64,000 nucleotides of DNA from assembly GCF_947492645.1 (NCBI RefSeq), contig NZ_CANLMZ010000002.1, positions 110,324 to 174,323 on the forward strand, given 5' to 3'. Shown piece after piece: positions 8,179-17,183 of the stretch. This stretch comes from an uncultured Pontibacter sp. Lineage in GTDB: Bacteria > Bacteroidota > Bacteroidia > Cytophagales > Hymenobacteraceae. The notes below the pieces were generated by a model. It worked only from the letters and a program-made list of their open reading frames with translations, was not told the origin of the DNA and searched no databases. A program made the translations under genes and the position numbers. The number at the start of each line of letters is the position of its first letter. Within the stretch, counting starts at the first letter, position 1.

Positions 8179-10068
8179 TTAAAGTACTTTTACTTTTAAG
8201 CTTGTTGGCTGCTGTGGCGAGTGGTATACTTTGTGCGTGGTCTTGATAAAATCTTCCTCGTTGGCTTTAAAGATATTGTCCACGTACTTCTGCGGGTTAC
8301 GGTCTACCAGCGGAAACCACGTGCTCTGAATCTGCACCATGATGCGGTGGCCTTTCTTGAAAGTATACAGCACATCCTGCAGCTCCACATTTACCGGCGT
8401 CACCTGGTTTGGCGTAAACGGCTCTGGTTTCTCAAAACTGTTGCGGAAGCGCCCTCTGAAAACCTCGCTGCGAACCATGGCCTGATAGCCGCCCATAGGT
8501 TTATTCGGCTGGTGTGCCGTAGCGCGGGCTGTATCCGGGTAAACATCAATCAGTTTTACAATCCAGTCGGCATCAGAGCCTGTGGTGGCCACTTTTAGCT
8601 GTGCCAATATCTCTCCGGCAAGTGTAATGTCCTCTGTCAGCACATCTGTCTGGAAGGTGAGCACATCCGGGCGGCGGCTGGCAAAACGCTGGTCGTCGGT
8701 CATGTACTCGCGTGTCATGCCGGTAGCAACTGCCTCTGTAAAGGGTACGGGTTTATTGGGGTCGCTGATGAACTCTGATGCTGCTGCCTCGTTTGCTGTT
8801 GGCGCTGTAAAGCTCATTTTGCCATCGGCATGCAAGTATAATGTACGCTCCTTAGCTTCTTTCGGAGGCCAAACTTCAAACTCGCGCCACGTGTTGTTTC
8901 CGCCCTCAAACATGATTGCTTCCGGTAATTGCACCGGTGTTTTAGATTCGCTTTTCAGGTAGTGGTTAAAAAACTTGGCTTCTACTTCCTGCTGATACCA
9001 AGGCGAGTTCTTTTGTCCGAACGACACGTTTCCCAGGCTGGAGCCATCGGTGCGTGCCCAGCCGCCATGTATCCAAGGGCCCATTACGAGCATATTGGTC
9101 AGCTTCGGGTTGTTTTTTTCCAGCGTCTGGTAAATTTTTAGCGGGCCGTAAAGGTCTTCTGCATCATACCAGCCACCCACAGTCATTACGGCGGTGTTTT
9201 TGATGTTTTTGAGGTGAGGAAGTATGTTGCGGTCCTGCCAGTACTTGTCGTAGTTCGGGTGTTCTACCATGTCGTTCCAGAAGGCAACATTGTTTTTATA
9301 GTACTTCTCGTTAACGTTTTTTAGCGGGCCAAGGCGCATAAAAAACTCGTATCCATCAGGGGTGCCGTGGTCGAAGCGGGGGTTGCGCTGAGTGGTTGGC
9401 TCCGGGCGTGGCAAACCAAAACTGGCTAAAAAGTTAAACGCATGCGGCAGAAAAGTGGCACCGTTGTGGTGAAAATCATCCCAGAACCAGTCGGCAATAG
9501 GGGCCTGGGGCGATACTGCTTTCAGGGCCGGGTGGTTACTCATTAAGCCAGCAGCAGCATAAAATCCGGGATAGGAGATACCCCATTGCCCTACGCGGCC
9601 GTTGTCGTTGTTCAGTTTTTTGGTAAGCCAGTCTACTGTATCGTAGGTGTCGGTGCTTTCGTCTACCGCTTTCTTGCCTTTTTTATTGGCGATGTGGGGC
9701 GTCATGTTCACAAAATCACCCTCCGACATGTAGGTGCCGCGCACATCCTGGTAAACAAAAATATAACCGTCGCGCATCAGGTTGCTGCTCGGGCCAAGGC
9801 TGGTTTTGTAGCCTTCGCCGTAAGGCCCCACCGAATAAGGCGTACGGTTCATCAGTATCGGGTATTTCTTGGTTTTATCCTTTGGCGAGTATACCACCGT
9901 GAAAAGCTTTTTACCGTCGCGCATCGGTACCTGGTATTCTGCTTTTTCGTAGTTCTGCCGGATGTACGCAGAGTCTTGGTTAACAGCTTGCGCCATACTT
10001 GCACTTGCACTCAGGCCAATAGCCAGCAGCAGCACGAACAAGCGTAACTGGTTAGTATAAGTTTTCAT
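8179..10068 (-). CDS. CocE/NonD family secreted hydrolase (S15 X-Pro dipeptidyl-peptidase-like)
   Basis: A 629-residue alpha/beta hydrolase with signal peptide (residues 1-26, ending SMAQA). The core shows the family features: ILMNRTPYS and YQDVRGTYMSEG in the N-terminal half, nucleophile elbow GISYPG with Ser165, GWYDAEDLYGPL before the acid residue, and GPWIHGGW supplying the catalytic His. A C-terminal jelly-roll domain (LAGEILAQLKVATTGSDADWIVKLIDVYPD and on) is typical of CocE/PepX proteins. Known members hydrolyse acyl bonds of esters or X-Pro peptides; the actual substrate here cannot be read from sequence. Monocistronic, convergent with the giant protein gene. Confidence 0.9.
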   Translation of the reverse strand: MKTYTNQLRLFVLLLAIGLSASASMAQAVNQDSAYIRQNYEKAEYQVPMRDGKKLFTVVYSPKDKTKKYPILMNRTPYSVGPYGEGYKTSLGPSSNLMRDGYIFVYQDVRGTYMSEGDFVNMTPHIANKKGKKAVDESTDTYDTVDWLTKKLNNDNGRVGQWGISYPGFYAAAGLMSNHPALKAVSPQAPIADWFWDDFHHNGATFLPHAFNFLASFGLPRPEPTTQRNPRFDHGTPDGYEFFMRLGPLKNVNEKYYKNNVAFWNDMVEHPNYDKYWQDRNILPHLKNIKNTAVMTVGGWYDAEDLYGPLKIYQTLEKNNPKLTNMLVMGPWIHGGWARTDGSSLGNVSFGQKNSPWYQQEVEAKFFNHYLKSESKTPVQLPEAIMFEGGNNTWREFEVWPPKEAKERTLYLHADGKMSFTAPTANEAAASEFISDPNKPVPFTEAVATGMTREYMTDDQRFASRRPDVLTFQTDVLTEDITLAGEILAQLKVATTGSDADWIVKLIDVYPDTARATAHQPNKPMGGYQAMVRSEVFRGRFRNSFEKPEPFTPNQVTPVNVELQDVLYTFKKGHRIMVQIQSTWFPLVDRNPQKYVDNIFKANEEDFIKTTHKVYHSPQQPTSLKVKVL

Positions 10069-10435
10069 GTGTGTTATGTTTGAGGCGAGTTAGTTTAAAT
10101 TTGATAAATGATTTAAGCACTATACTTTCGGAAATATAGCAATTAGAAAATACAAATGGTAGTAGCTTAATCGCTTTGGTGTTCTGGGAGTTGGCTATAC
10201 TAAAGAATGCTTTACTTATATAAGTATGATTACATACAGTAGCTTCTATGATCTGGGAAGTATGATAAAAAGCGCATCCACTTCTTTTTAGTGAACTGGT
10301 TTGCTATGTTTTTGGCGCTGCTCGCTTGTGGCCGGAAACAGGCAAAAGCAAGCCCTCCAGGTTGTTAGGGCTATGGTTTTAGAAATACAGGACCAGAGTG
10401 AATGTATTACTGAGGCAGCAGACGCGTAGTAGCGG
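10069..10435. other. Intergenic region, no supported gene
   Basis: A 367-bp gap upstream of the CocE-like gene and downstream of the TIGR02117 gene, both on the minus strand. A short plus-strand frame (GTG at 10291 to stop at 10368) encodes about 25 residues with a lipobox-like LALLAC-G. Otherwise I see only scattered AAGTATA/TATACTT heptamers (for example 10121-10128) and no clear terminator for the upstream gene. Confidence 0.5.
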
Positions 10436-11128
10436 TTACCGCAAGTGCCGCATAATGGCATAAGGGAACGGGGCCCAAAGTGCAGTTTTCACTCCGGTTT
10501 TCCGTAACCCCTGGTTTACCCAGTTGTTGCAGTTTTTAAGCAGGTAAAACTTGCCGTTAGCCTCATAAAAAGTATCGTTGTGCGAGTAGCCGGAACCGCT
10601 AATGTGCAGGTACAGGCTATCCTGCTTCTGAAAAGAAGCGTCGATGTAGCTGATCAGGAGTTGGTATTGCTCTGGGCTTATAAGTATAGGCCGTTGGTAC
10701 TTGTTGGGTACTAGTTTATACTTGATATACTCTACGTGCATGGCGGTACGCGTAGGCCACAGCGCCGATGAGAGTGCCACCCCCAATCTAAGGTCTTTCC
10801 ACTCGGGTGTTTCCATGTAAAAGCGCCTGTCGCCCCAGCCAAAACCAAGGTAGGCATAGCTGCTGTCTACGTTCTTAAAGTGGTGCAGGGGCAGCTTTGT
10901 GCGCCAGTCCAGGTAGGGTGTTTTAACCGGAACGATAATATCGGTGTGCACGCCGTTGGAGGTGACAAATATCTCGATAGCGCCTGGCCTGGTGGCTTGT
11001 GCCAAACTGCTGTTTACGGGAATGCTGCTAAGTATAAACCCAGATGCAAAAAACAACACAGTTATTGCCAGCAACAGCGCCGCTGCCTTCGCTGTTAAAT
11101 AAAATGCCTTTAAGATAAACTGCTGCAT
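10436..11128 (-). CDS. TIGR02117/DUF2459 family protein
   Basis: A 230-residue protein with an N-terminal hydrophobic segment (about residues 12-33) that anchors or exports it. The diagnostic family motifs are present: TSNGVHTDIIVPV near residue 55-67, FGWGDRRFYMETPEW, and NCNNWVNQGLRKTGV near the C-terminus. The family was named from neighbourhood to urease genes in some bacteria, but there is no urease here and its biochemical role is unknown. The His/Asp of GVHTD and the Cys-Asn of NCNNW look like the conserved, potentially catalytic residues (inference). Single gene. Confidence 0.85.
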   Translation of the reverse strand: MQQFILKAFYLTAKAAALLLAITVLFFASGFILSSIPVNSSLAQATRPGAIEIFVTSNGVHTDIIVPVKTPYLDWRTKLPLHHFKNVDSSYAYLGFGWGDRRFYMETPEWKDLRLGVALSSALWPTRTAMHVEYIKYKLVPNKYQRPILISPEQYQLLISYIDASFQKQDSLYLHISGSGYSHNDTFYEANGKFYLLKNCNNWVNQGLRKTGVKTALWAPFPYAIMRHLR

Positions 11129-11553
11129 GCTTTGTAATACGAGCAGAACAGGATAAGCGTAAAAAACAAAACCCGGGGCAAAGCTCCGGGTCTGAATGTA
11201 AGTTTAGTTAATTTAGTTTCTCCTTTGATAATCTGGCATCCGGATAATTTCTGCTGCTAGCGCTATTGTGCAGCCGCAAAACCAGAGTAAAGTATAAGCA
11301 TCATATTTATAATACTGATTACACGCTATTACCTCTGCAGTACCAATGTGCAAACATTGGGTTTCCGTTTGTGTTTGCAAAATTACTGAATTATTTTCTC
11401 CGAAGCTATATCGTTCACTAAAAAACATTTGTAAGCACATCTTTTTAGCAGTTACAAAGTATACTAAAAGTGCCATATACAGCCGGGCAGTAGTTTGACA
11501 AATTCAGCAATTATGCCCAGATTGTACCTTCAAATTCCTCAACTAACAGCACT
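11129..11553. other. Intergenic region holding an orphan minus-strand terminator
   Basis: A 425-bp gap between the TIGR02117 gene (minus) and the M14 peptidase gene (plus). It contains a strong minus-strand terminator (11160-11191) with no recognised gene in front of it. An 87-codon minus-strand frame (11213-11476, starting MALLVYFVTAKKM) ends 22 nt before that hairpin, but its composition is not convincing. A short imperfect inverted repeat (CCAATGTG ... CATTGG at about 11343-11360) lies inside. The stretch may carry a small RNA or small protein. Confidence 0.45.
11160..11191 (-). terminator. Minus-strand intrinsic terminator without an assigned gene
   Basis: ACCCGGGGC-AAA-GCTCCGGGT forms a 9-bp stem (one G-U) at 11171-11191. 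Read on the minus strand it is followed by a T-rich run (TTTGTTTTTT, 11170-11161). On the plus strand there is no T-run after it, so it acts on minus-strand transcripts coming from 11192-11553. Confidence 0.7.
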
Positions 11554-14115
11554 ATGATACACACCACGAAGCGATTGTTCGCTTTAGCCTTTGTACTGCT
11601 AAGTATGCAGGTTGCGTTTGCGCAGCAGGCCATACAAACACCAGAGCAGTTCCTAGGCTACCAGCTGGGCAAGCAGTTTACAACCCATGCCCGCATTGCA
11701 GACTATGTAAATTACCTTGCCGCGCAGGCACCAAACCGCATGAAAGTGCAGGAGTATGGCCGCACTTACGAAGGGCGCCCGCTACTGCTGGCATACATCG
11801 CCTCCGACGAGAACCTACCCAGGCTAGAGCAGATACGCGAAAATAACCTGCGGCAGGCAGGAGTGCAGAGTGGCACCTTACAAGGAAACCAACCAGCCAT
11901 TGTGTGGTTAAGCTACAACATCCACGGCAACGAATCTGTAAGCTCTGAAGCGGTACTGCAGGTGCTGTATGATTTAGTTAACCCCAACAATGCACAGGCA
12001 AAGCAATGGCTTCAGAACAGCGTTGTCATACTTGACCCTTGCGTTAACCCTGATGGCCGCGAGCGTTATGTGCAATGGTACAAGCAGACAGTTGCAAGCC
12101 AGGGCGGCAATGCATCGCCTTATGCCTGGGAGCATTGGGAACCGTGGCCGGGTGGCAGACCAAACCATTACTACTTCGACCTGAACCGCGACTGGGCCTG
12201 GCAAACACAAATAGAATCGAAGCAGCGCCTGAAGCAGTATAACAGCTGGCTACCACAAGTACACGCCGATTTCCATGAGATGGGGCCGGAATCGCCATAC
12301 TATTTCTCTCCCGCAGCCAAACCGTTTCATGAAAGTATAACGCCGTGGCAGCGCCAGTTCCAGAACACCATCGGCGACTACAACCGCCAATACTTCGATA
12401 AAAACAACTGGTTATACTTTACCCGCGAAAACTTCGACCTGTTTTACCCAAGCTACGGCGATACCTGGCCAACCTTCAACGGTGCCATCGGCATGACCTA
12501 CGAGCAAGGCGGCTCGGGCAGAGCGGGATTGGCTTACCAAAAGCAGGATGGCGACACACTTACATTGGTTGACAGAATTGCCCACCATGTTGCAGCCAGC
12601 GAAGCCACTATTAAAGCCACCTCCGAAAAAGCTGACCAGCTAAAGCAGGAATTTGCCCGATACCACGACAACAACCTTAGAAAGCCAGCCGGCGACTACA
12701 AGGCATTTGTAATTAAAAGCGATGCCCGAAGTGCCGGTAACATCAAAGCCCTTACAGAGTACCTGGACAACCAGGGCATACAGTATGGCTACGCAGGCAA
12801 GCGTGCATCTGAAAGAGGATTTAACTATAGCACAGGCAAAGACGAAAGCGTAAAGCTTGAGGAAAGCGATCTGGTCATCAGCATGTATCAGCCAAAGTCT
12901 ACGCTCGTTAAAGTGCTGTTTGAGCCACATGCCAACCTCGAGGATTCAGTAACCTACGATATTACCTCCTGGGCCTTGCCTTATGCTTATGGGGTGCAGG
13001 CTTATGCTGTAGAATCCAGGGTAGACGCTTCTGCAAAACAACCGGCTGCAGCGGCTGTGCAAAGTATAAGTATAGCCAAACCATACGCTTACCTGGCGCG
13101 CTGGAGCAGCCTGAACGATCTGAAGTTTTTAACAGAACTAATGAAACAGAATGTAAAAGTGCGCATGGCCGAAAAGGGGTTTGAAACAGACGGCCAAAAG
13201 TATGAAGCCGGTACGCTTATCATTACCCGCACAGGCAATGAGCGTTTAGGCGATAAGCTGGATGCAACCGTTCGTGACCTGGCTGCCAAGCATGGTGCTG
13301 CCTTAACCGCCACCGGTACAGGTTTTGTGAGCAGCGGTGCCGATTTTGGCTCTGGCAGCGTGCGTTACCTTAAAATGCCTAAAGTGGCTGTCATGTCCGG
13401 TGAGGGGGTATCTTCTTACGGTTTCGGAGAAGTATGGCACTACTTCGAGCAGCAAATCGGTTACCCTGTAACGGTGCTAAACACCTCATACTTTGCAAAT
13501 GTGCCGCTGCACGAGTTTGATGTACTGATACTGCCAACAGGCAATTACAGCCGCGTGCTAAACGAGGAAAAACTGGAGCAGATAAAAGGCTGGATACGTG
13601 GCGGCGGCAAACTGATTGCTATGGAGAGCGCAGCAGGCTATCTGGCTAACAAAAAGGATTTCAACCTTAAAAAGAAAAGTGCAGACGAAGCAGATGGCAA
13701 AGAAAAGCAGGATAAGAAAAAGGAAGACCCTTATGCTAGTCTGCGCACCTATGCCGAACGTGAGCGGGAAGCCATCCGTGAAGAAGTGCAAGGCAGCGTG
13801 TTCAGGGTAGATCTGGACAAAACACACCCTTTAGCCTTTGGCTATGGCGACACGTACTTTGCACTTGTGCGCACCTCTGATCTGTACCAGTTTATGGACG
13901 AGGGTTGGAACGTTGGCGTGCTTAAAAAGAACAACTATGCCACAGGCTTTGTAGGCGCAGGTATAAAAGAGAAACTACAGGATGCGCTTATACTTGGTAC
14001 CCAAAGCATGGGCCGTGGGCAAGTGGTGTACCTGGCTGACAACCCTTTGTTCAGGGGGTTCTGGCAAAGCGGTAAACTCATGTTTGGCAATGCCGTGTTT
14101 GTGGTAGGGCAATAA
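11554..14115 (+). CDS. M14 family zinc metallocarboxypeptidase (full length, large form)
   Basis: An 853-residue exported enzyme. The signal peptide ends near residue 23 (VAFA-QQ). The M14 catalytic domain covers about residues 30-370. Zinc ligands are H124 and E127 in NIHGNES and H237 in VHADFHEMG, spaced as in the family, and a likely catalytic Glu is E317 in TYEQGG. The remaining ~480 residues include a glutamine-amidotransferase-like/Rossmann portion (VAVMSGEGVSSYGFGEVWHYFE ... DVLILPTGNYSRVL ... IKGWIRGGGKLI) and a charged Lys/Glu linker at about 705-730, an architecture common in large Bacteroidota M14 proteins. It is a paralog of the partial gene at the left edge. Followed by its own terminator, so probably monocistronic. 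Confidence 0.9.
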   Translation: MIHTTKRLFALAFVLLSMQVAFAQQAIQTPEQFLGYQLGKQFTTHARIADYVNYLAAQAPNRMKVQEYGRTYEGRPLLLAYIASDENLPRLEQIRENNLRQAGVQSGTLQGNQPAIVWLSYNIHGNESVSSEAVLQVLYDLVNPNNAQAKQWLQNSVVILDPCVNPDGRERYVQWYKQTVASQGGNASPYAWEHWEPWPGGRPNHYYFDLNRDWAWQTQIESKQRLKQYNSWLPQVHADFHEMGPESPYYFSPAAKPFHESITPWQRQFQNTIGDYNRQYFDKNNWLYFTRENFDLFYPSYGDTWPTFNGAIGMTYEQGGSGRAGLAYQKQDGDTLTLVDRIAHHVAASEATIKATSEKADQLKQEFARYHDNNLRKPAGDYKAFVIKSDARSAGNIKALTEYLDNQGIQYGYAGKRASERGFNYSTGKDESVKLEESDLVISMYQPKSTLVKVLFEPHANLEDSVTYDITSWALPYAYGVQAYAVESRVDASAKQPAAAAVQSISIAKPYAYLARWSSLNDLKFLTELMKQNVKVRMAEKGFETDGQKYEAGTLIITRTGNERLGDKLDATVRDLAAKHGAALTATGTGFVSSGADFGSGSVRYLKMPKVAVMSGEGVSSYGFGEVWHYFEQQIGYPVTVLNTSYFANVPLHEFDVLILPTGNYSRVLNEEKLEQIKGWIRGGGKLIAMESAAGYLANKKDFNLKKKSADEADGKEKQDKKKEDPYASLRTYAEREREAIREEVQGSVFRVDLDKTHPLAFGYGDTYFALVRTSDLYQFMDEGWNVGVLKKNNYATGFVGAGIKEKLQDALILGTQSMGRGQVVYLADNPLFRGFWQSGKLMFGNAVFVVGQ

Positions 14116-14131
14116 GCTCATGCTAACATAC

Positions 14132-14167
14132 AAAAGGGCCGTAGCTACCCCAGTTGCGGCCCTTTTT
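14132..14167 (+). terminator. Intrinsic terminator after the M14 peptidase gene
   Basis: A 10-bp stem, AAAAGGGCCG ... CGGCCCTTTT, closes a ~15-nt loop and runs directly into a T5 tract at 14163-14167, starting 17 nt after the stop codon. Confidence 0.85.
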
Positions 14168-14311
14168 CTCTTTACTGGAGGTACAATACGTACAGTATTA
14201 TATACAACTAGTCTTGTCGTGAATTTTCTCGCTGAGGAAGAAGGCAGACCGTTAAAAGCATATCGTGTACATTGCTTTCTACTTATTAAGTATTAGCTAA
14301 CCAAAATGTAT

Positions 14312-14319
14312 TACCTTCG
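14312..14319 (+). promoter_or_regulatory. Candidate -7 promoter element for the DinB-like gene
   Basis: TACCTTCG matches the Bacteroidota -7 consensus TAnnTTTG at seven of eight positions and lies 24 nt before the ATG at 14343. No convincing TTTG -33 element is found at the usual 19-nt spacing, so this is tentative. Confidence 0.35.
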
Positions 14320-14342
14320 TGGTGTAAAAATCACAGCAAAAG

Positions 14343-14867
14343 ATGGCTACGATCATAACTTACCCAGCAGCCGATGAGTACAGCGACAATGTTGGCAATT
14401 ACATAAAAGAGGCAAAAGCCGATGACCTTATTGAAGGCCTTACTGCCAGCTACTCTTACATTGCTGGTTTAATGCAGGGCCTTGCAGAAGAGCAGTTGCT
14501 GCACCGCTACGCACCAGGAAAATGGAGTATAAAAGAGCTGCTGGTGCATATGCTCGATGCAGAGCGTATATTTTCTTACCGTGCGCTACGCTTTGCCCGC
14601 CAGGACAGAACGGCGTTGCCGGGTTTTGATGAAAATGCTTATGTAAGCCCATCTAAAGCAGATACGCGCGATATTAATTCTATTCTGGCAGAGTATACCG
14701 CCGTACGAACAGCTACCATTGAGTTGTTCAAGAGCTTTGATGAGGAGGCCCTGAACCAGAAAGGCATCGGAAGCGGATCAGAAATAAGTGTCCGTGCGAT
14801 AGGCTACACCATACTTGGCCACGAAATACACCACCTGCGTATTTTGCGCGAGCGTTACCTGGTTTAA
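14343..14867 (+). CDS. DinB family protein (four-helix putative metal-dependent enzyme)
   Basis: A 174-residue all-helical protein. It carries the three metal-binding histidines expected of DinB/YfiT-like proteins: one in KWSIKELLVHMLDAERIF, and two in the C-terminal GHEIHHLRILRERY. Family members use a Ni/Fe/Zn site, often in thiol (bacillithiol or mycothiol) dependent transferases. The natural substrate here is unknown. Short operon of one gene, with a -7 promoter element upstream and a perfect terminator downstream. Confidence 0.85.
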   Translation: MATIITYPAADEYSDNVGNYIKEAKADDLIEGLTASYSYIAGLMQGLAEEQLLHRYAPGKWSIKELLVHMLDAERIFSYRALRFARQDRTALPGFDENAYVSPSKADTRDINSILAEYTAVRTATIELFKSFDEEALNQKGIGSGSEISVRAIGYTILGHEIHHLRILRERYLV

Positions 14868-14891
14868 AAGTATAAATTAAGATTTACCTGT

Positions 14892-14934
14892 AAAGGCTGC
14901 TCTAACTGATTTAATCGGCTAGAGCAGCCTTTTT
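14892..14934 (+). terminator. Intrinsic terminator after the DinB-like gene
   Basis: A 13-bp perfect stem, AAAGGCTGCTCTA / TAGAGCAGCCTTT, with a 15-nt loop, followed by TT, 24 nt after the stop codon. Confidence 0.85.
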
Positions 14935-15162
14935 ACGTTAATACATCATCTGGTGGCTCTCAGACTATAAATGGAGTGCTATCTAGCGGAGGTGCATATT
15001 TGTGACCATCTTCACTTACAGCAGCTTGGTTGGAGTTTTGCGGACTTACGAAGCGCAAAGAACTTCTTAGTTGCGTTTGCAGTAAATAAACACTCCTAAA
15101 CATTGCCTATGCTTTGCTATCTTGAATGCATTGGTACGTTCCAAAGTATAAACCACCACCTT

Positions 15163-16602
15163 ATGCAGCTATCACGCAGAAACATTGGAATTATACTGGC
15201 ACCTGTTCTGGCTATACTTATCTGGTTGTTTACTGCTGGGCTGCCATTACAGGCAAGGATGGTGGCTTCCATTATGGTGTTTTGCCTGGTGTTCTGGATG
15301 ACAGAGGTAATCCCGCTTTCGATGACAGCTTTTTTGGGGGTGCTGCTGGCGGTAATGCTGGGAGTGGCCCGGATAGAAACCGCTTTCCAGAATCTTGGCC
15401 ATCCTATTATACTTTTGTTTATCGGTAGTTTCCTGCTGGCACGCTCCATGACGCGGCACGGCCTTGACAAAAGAATTGCCCTGTTTATACTTTCGCAACC
15501 ATTTTTCCAGAAAAGCCTCTTCCGGTTGTTTCTGGGGTTTTCGCTGGTATCGTTTGTGCTCTCGATGTGGGTAAGCAACTCGGTTACAGTAGCCATGCTG
15601 CTGCCGCTGATTTTAGGCGTTACGAAACTGGTCTGTTACCGGGAAGATGACAGGAATACTGCTGTTTACTTTCTGTTGGGGATCGCCTATAGTGCCTCTA
15701 TTGGGGGCGTGAGTACTATCATCGGTTCGCCGCCAAACTTAATCGGAGTAAACTACCTGGCGCAGCAGGGCGTTCGCATTGATTTTTTGCAGTGGATGCT
15801 GATGGCTTTGCCCATTTCGCTATCCATGTATGGTGGCATGTTGCTGTATATGAATTACTTTTTAAGTAAGAGCAGCTATAACCGGGAGTTGGTCAGCGGC
15901 TATGTGCAGGAAGAAATAAGCAAAAAGGAGAAGCTGAAAAAAGGTGAGCTGATTACCATGGGCGTCTTTAGCATAGCTGTGCTGCTGTGGCTTACACCTG
16001 GTTTCTTAAACTTGTTTGGTTTAGAAGAGGCTTACACGTTTATGAGTACTTATTTTGCTGAGAGTACAGTTGCGTTGCTGGCTGCCTTGTTATTGTTCCT
16101 TATTCCGCCAGGCCAGGAAAACGAGGGGCAAGGTACCATTACTGCCGGCGATCTGGTGAAAATTGACTGGGATACGATCCTGCTTTTCGGAGGAGGCATG
16201 GCGCTCGGCCAACTTGTGGTTACCTCGGGTCTGGCAGACATCATTGGCAGAGGCATAACAGCCTTTATTGATCCGGAGCAGCAGTTTATGCTCATCTTTA
16301 TACTTGTGTTGCTGGTGCTATTCCTGACAGAAGTAAGCTCTAACACGGCCATTGCCATTACATTTGTGCCAATAATTATCGGGGTGCTGCACGGTATAAA
16401 TGTGCCTTTGCTTTATCCGGTGCTAGGGGTGGTAATTGCCTGTAGCTTTGCTTTTATGCTGCCCGTAGCCACTCCGCCCAATGCTATCGTGTATGGCAGT
16501 AAACAGGTGCCTATTGCTACTATGGTGCGTACCGGTGTTATCCTGAACATGTTTGGTGCGGCGCTTATTTCGCTTTTTATAATGCTGTACCTGGCCCTGT
16601 AG
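15163..16602 (+). CDS. SLC13/DASS family anion:sodium symporter
   Basis: About 479 residues from the ATG at 15163 (MQLSRRNIGII). The frame extends 60 nt upstream to 15103, but that stretch looks non-coding and probably contains the promoter, so I prefer the internal start. Roughly 11-12 membrane helices. The two family signature sites are present: SNSVTVAMLLP in the first half and SSNTAIAITFVPI in the second, plus the C-terminal MLPVATPPNAIVYGS. Family members import dicarboxylates, sulfate or phosphate with Na+. The substrate cannot be assigned. The neighbours (two tiny membrane proteins) give no clue. Confidence 0.88.
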   Translation: MQLSRRNIGIILAPVLAILIWLFTAGLPLQARMVASIMVFCLVFWMTEVIPLSMTAFLGVLLAVMLGVARIETAFQNLGHPIILLFIGSFLLARSMTRHGLDKRIALFILSQPFFQKSLFRLFLGFSLVSFVLSMWVSNSVTVAMLLPLILGVTKLVCYREDDRNTAVYFLLGIAYSASIGGVSTIIGSPPNLIGVNYLAQQGVRIDFLQWMLMALPISLSMYGGMLLYMNYFLSKSSYNRELVSGYVQEEISKKEKLKKGELITMGVFSIAVLLWLTPGFLNLFGLEEAYTFMSTYFAESTVALLAALLLFLIPPGQENEGQGTITAGDLVKIDWDTILLFGGGMALGQLVVTSGLADIIGRGITAFIDPEQQFMLIFILVLLVLFLTEVSSNTAIAITFVPIIIGVLHGINVPLLYPVLGVVIACSFAFMLPVATPPNAIVYGSKQVPIATMVRTGVILNMFGAALISLFIMLYLAL

Positions 16603-16655
16603 CAAGCTAATTAGCATTATTATGCCTATCTTAGTAGTATAAACCTTTATGGCGC

Positions 16656-16850
16656 ATGAAAAATAACACTTGGGTAAGAATTATACTTGCCGCTGCTTGC
16701 TTTGGCTTTGCTGGGCTAAAGTTGCGGGAGCTGCTAAATGGTCCGGGCAATTATGCATGGCAAGACCTCTCGTCGGTTGGCATATTTACCGCCTTAGGCT
16801 TGTTTTACCTATACATTCTCTGGAAACAGAAAAACCAACCCTCATCTTAA
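16656..16850 (+). CDS. Small two-helix membrane protein (twin A)
   Basis: 64 residues, MKNNTWVRIILAAACFGFAG... with two hydrophobic segments (about 8-24 and 40-57) joined by a polar loop containing LRELLNGPGNYAWQD, ending in a short Lys-rich tail. It resembles the next gene in layout (short basic N-terminus, helix, loop with one aromatic/acidic patch, helix, KK tail), so the two look like a tandem duplication. Family and function unknown. Only 53 nt after the SLC13 gene, possibly co-transcribed. Confidence 0.65.
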   Translation: MKNNTWVRIILAAACFGFAGLKLRELLNGPGNYAWQDLSSVGIFTALGLFYLYILWKQKNQPSS

Positions 16851-16873
16851 CCTACAGCTTAATTTAATCATAC

Positions 16874-17056
16874 ATGCAAAACCGACGCCCCTACCGGATT
16901 ATGATGACGATTGCCTGCTTTGTATTTGCAGCGCTTAACGGTTACAAAGTTTTTACTGGAGATTATACTTCAATAGATGTTTTCCTGCTGGTTGTTTTTC
17001 TGGCTTTCGGCTTCATTTATTTGTTTATCCTGCTTCGAAATAAAAAGGACGTTTAA
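16874..17056 (+). CDS. Small two-helix membrane protein (twin B)
   Basis: 60 residues, MQNRRPYRIMMTIACFVFAAL..., two membrane segments (about 10-24 and 35-54) and a charged RNKKDV tail. It starts 23 nt after twin A and shares its topology and the xxIACFxFA-like first helix (AAACFGFAG versus TIACFVFAA). No recognised domain. A strong bidirectional terminator follows. Confidence 0.65.
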   Translation: MQNRRPYRIMMTIACFVFAALNGYKVFTGDYTSIDVFLLVVFLAFGFIYLFILLRNKKDV

Positions 17057-17080
17057 AAGGGGAGAGGGGTATAAAAAGGA

Positions 17081-17131
17081 AAAACCTGAAAGTCTCTATG
17101 ATCTGTTTAGATAATAAGACTTTCAGGTTTT
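17081..17131 (+). terminator. Bidirectional intrinsic terminator
   Basis: A perfect 15-bp stem, AAAACCTGAAAGTCT / AGACTTTCAGGTTTT, with a 21-nt loop, located between the convergent twin-B and cupin genes. The A-tract/T-tract edges allow use in both directions. Confidence 0.85.
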
Positions 17132-17183
17132 CAACTTTTAGCCAAAGGTGTTTATTTATACGGGAAGCCTTTGAATAAGGTTG

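Noticed and set aside
9586..10047. 153-codon plus-strand frame opposite the CocE-like gene
   Set aside because: Antisense shadow of the conserved N-terminal region of the hydrolase.
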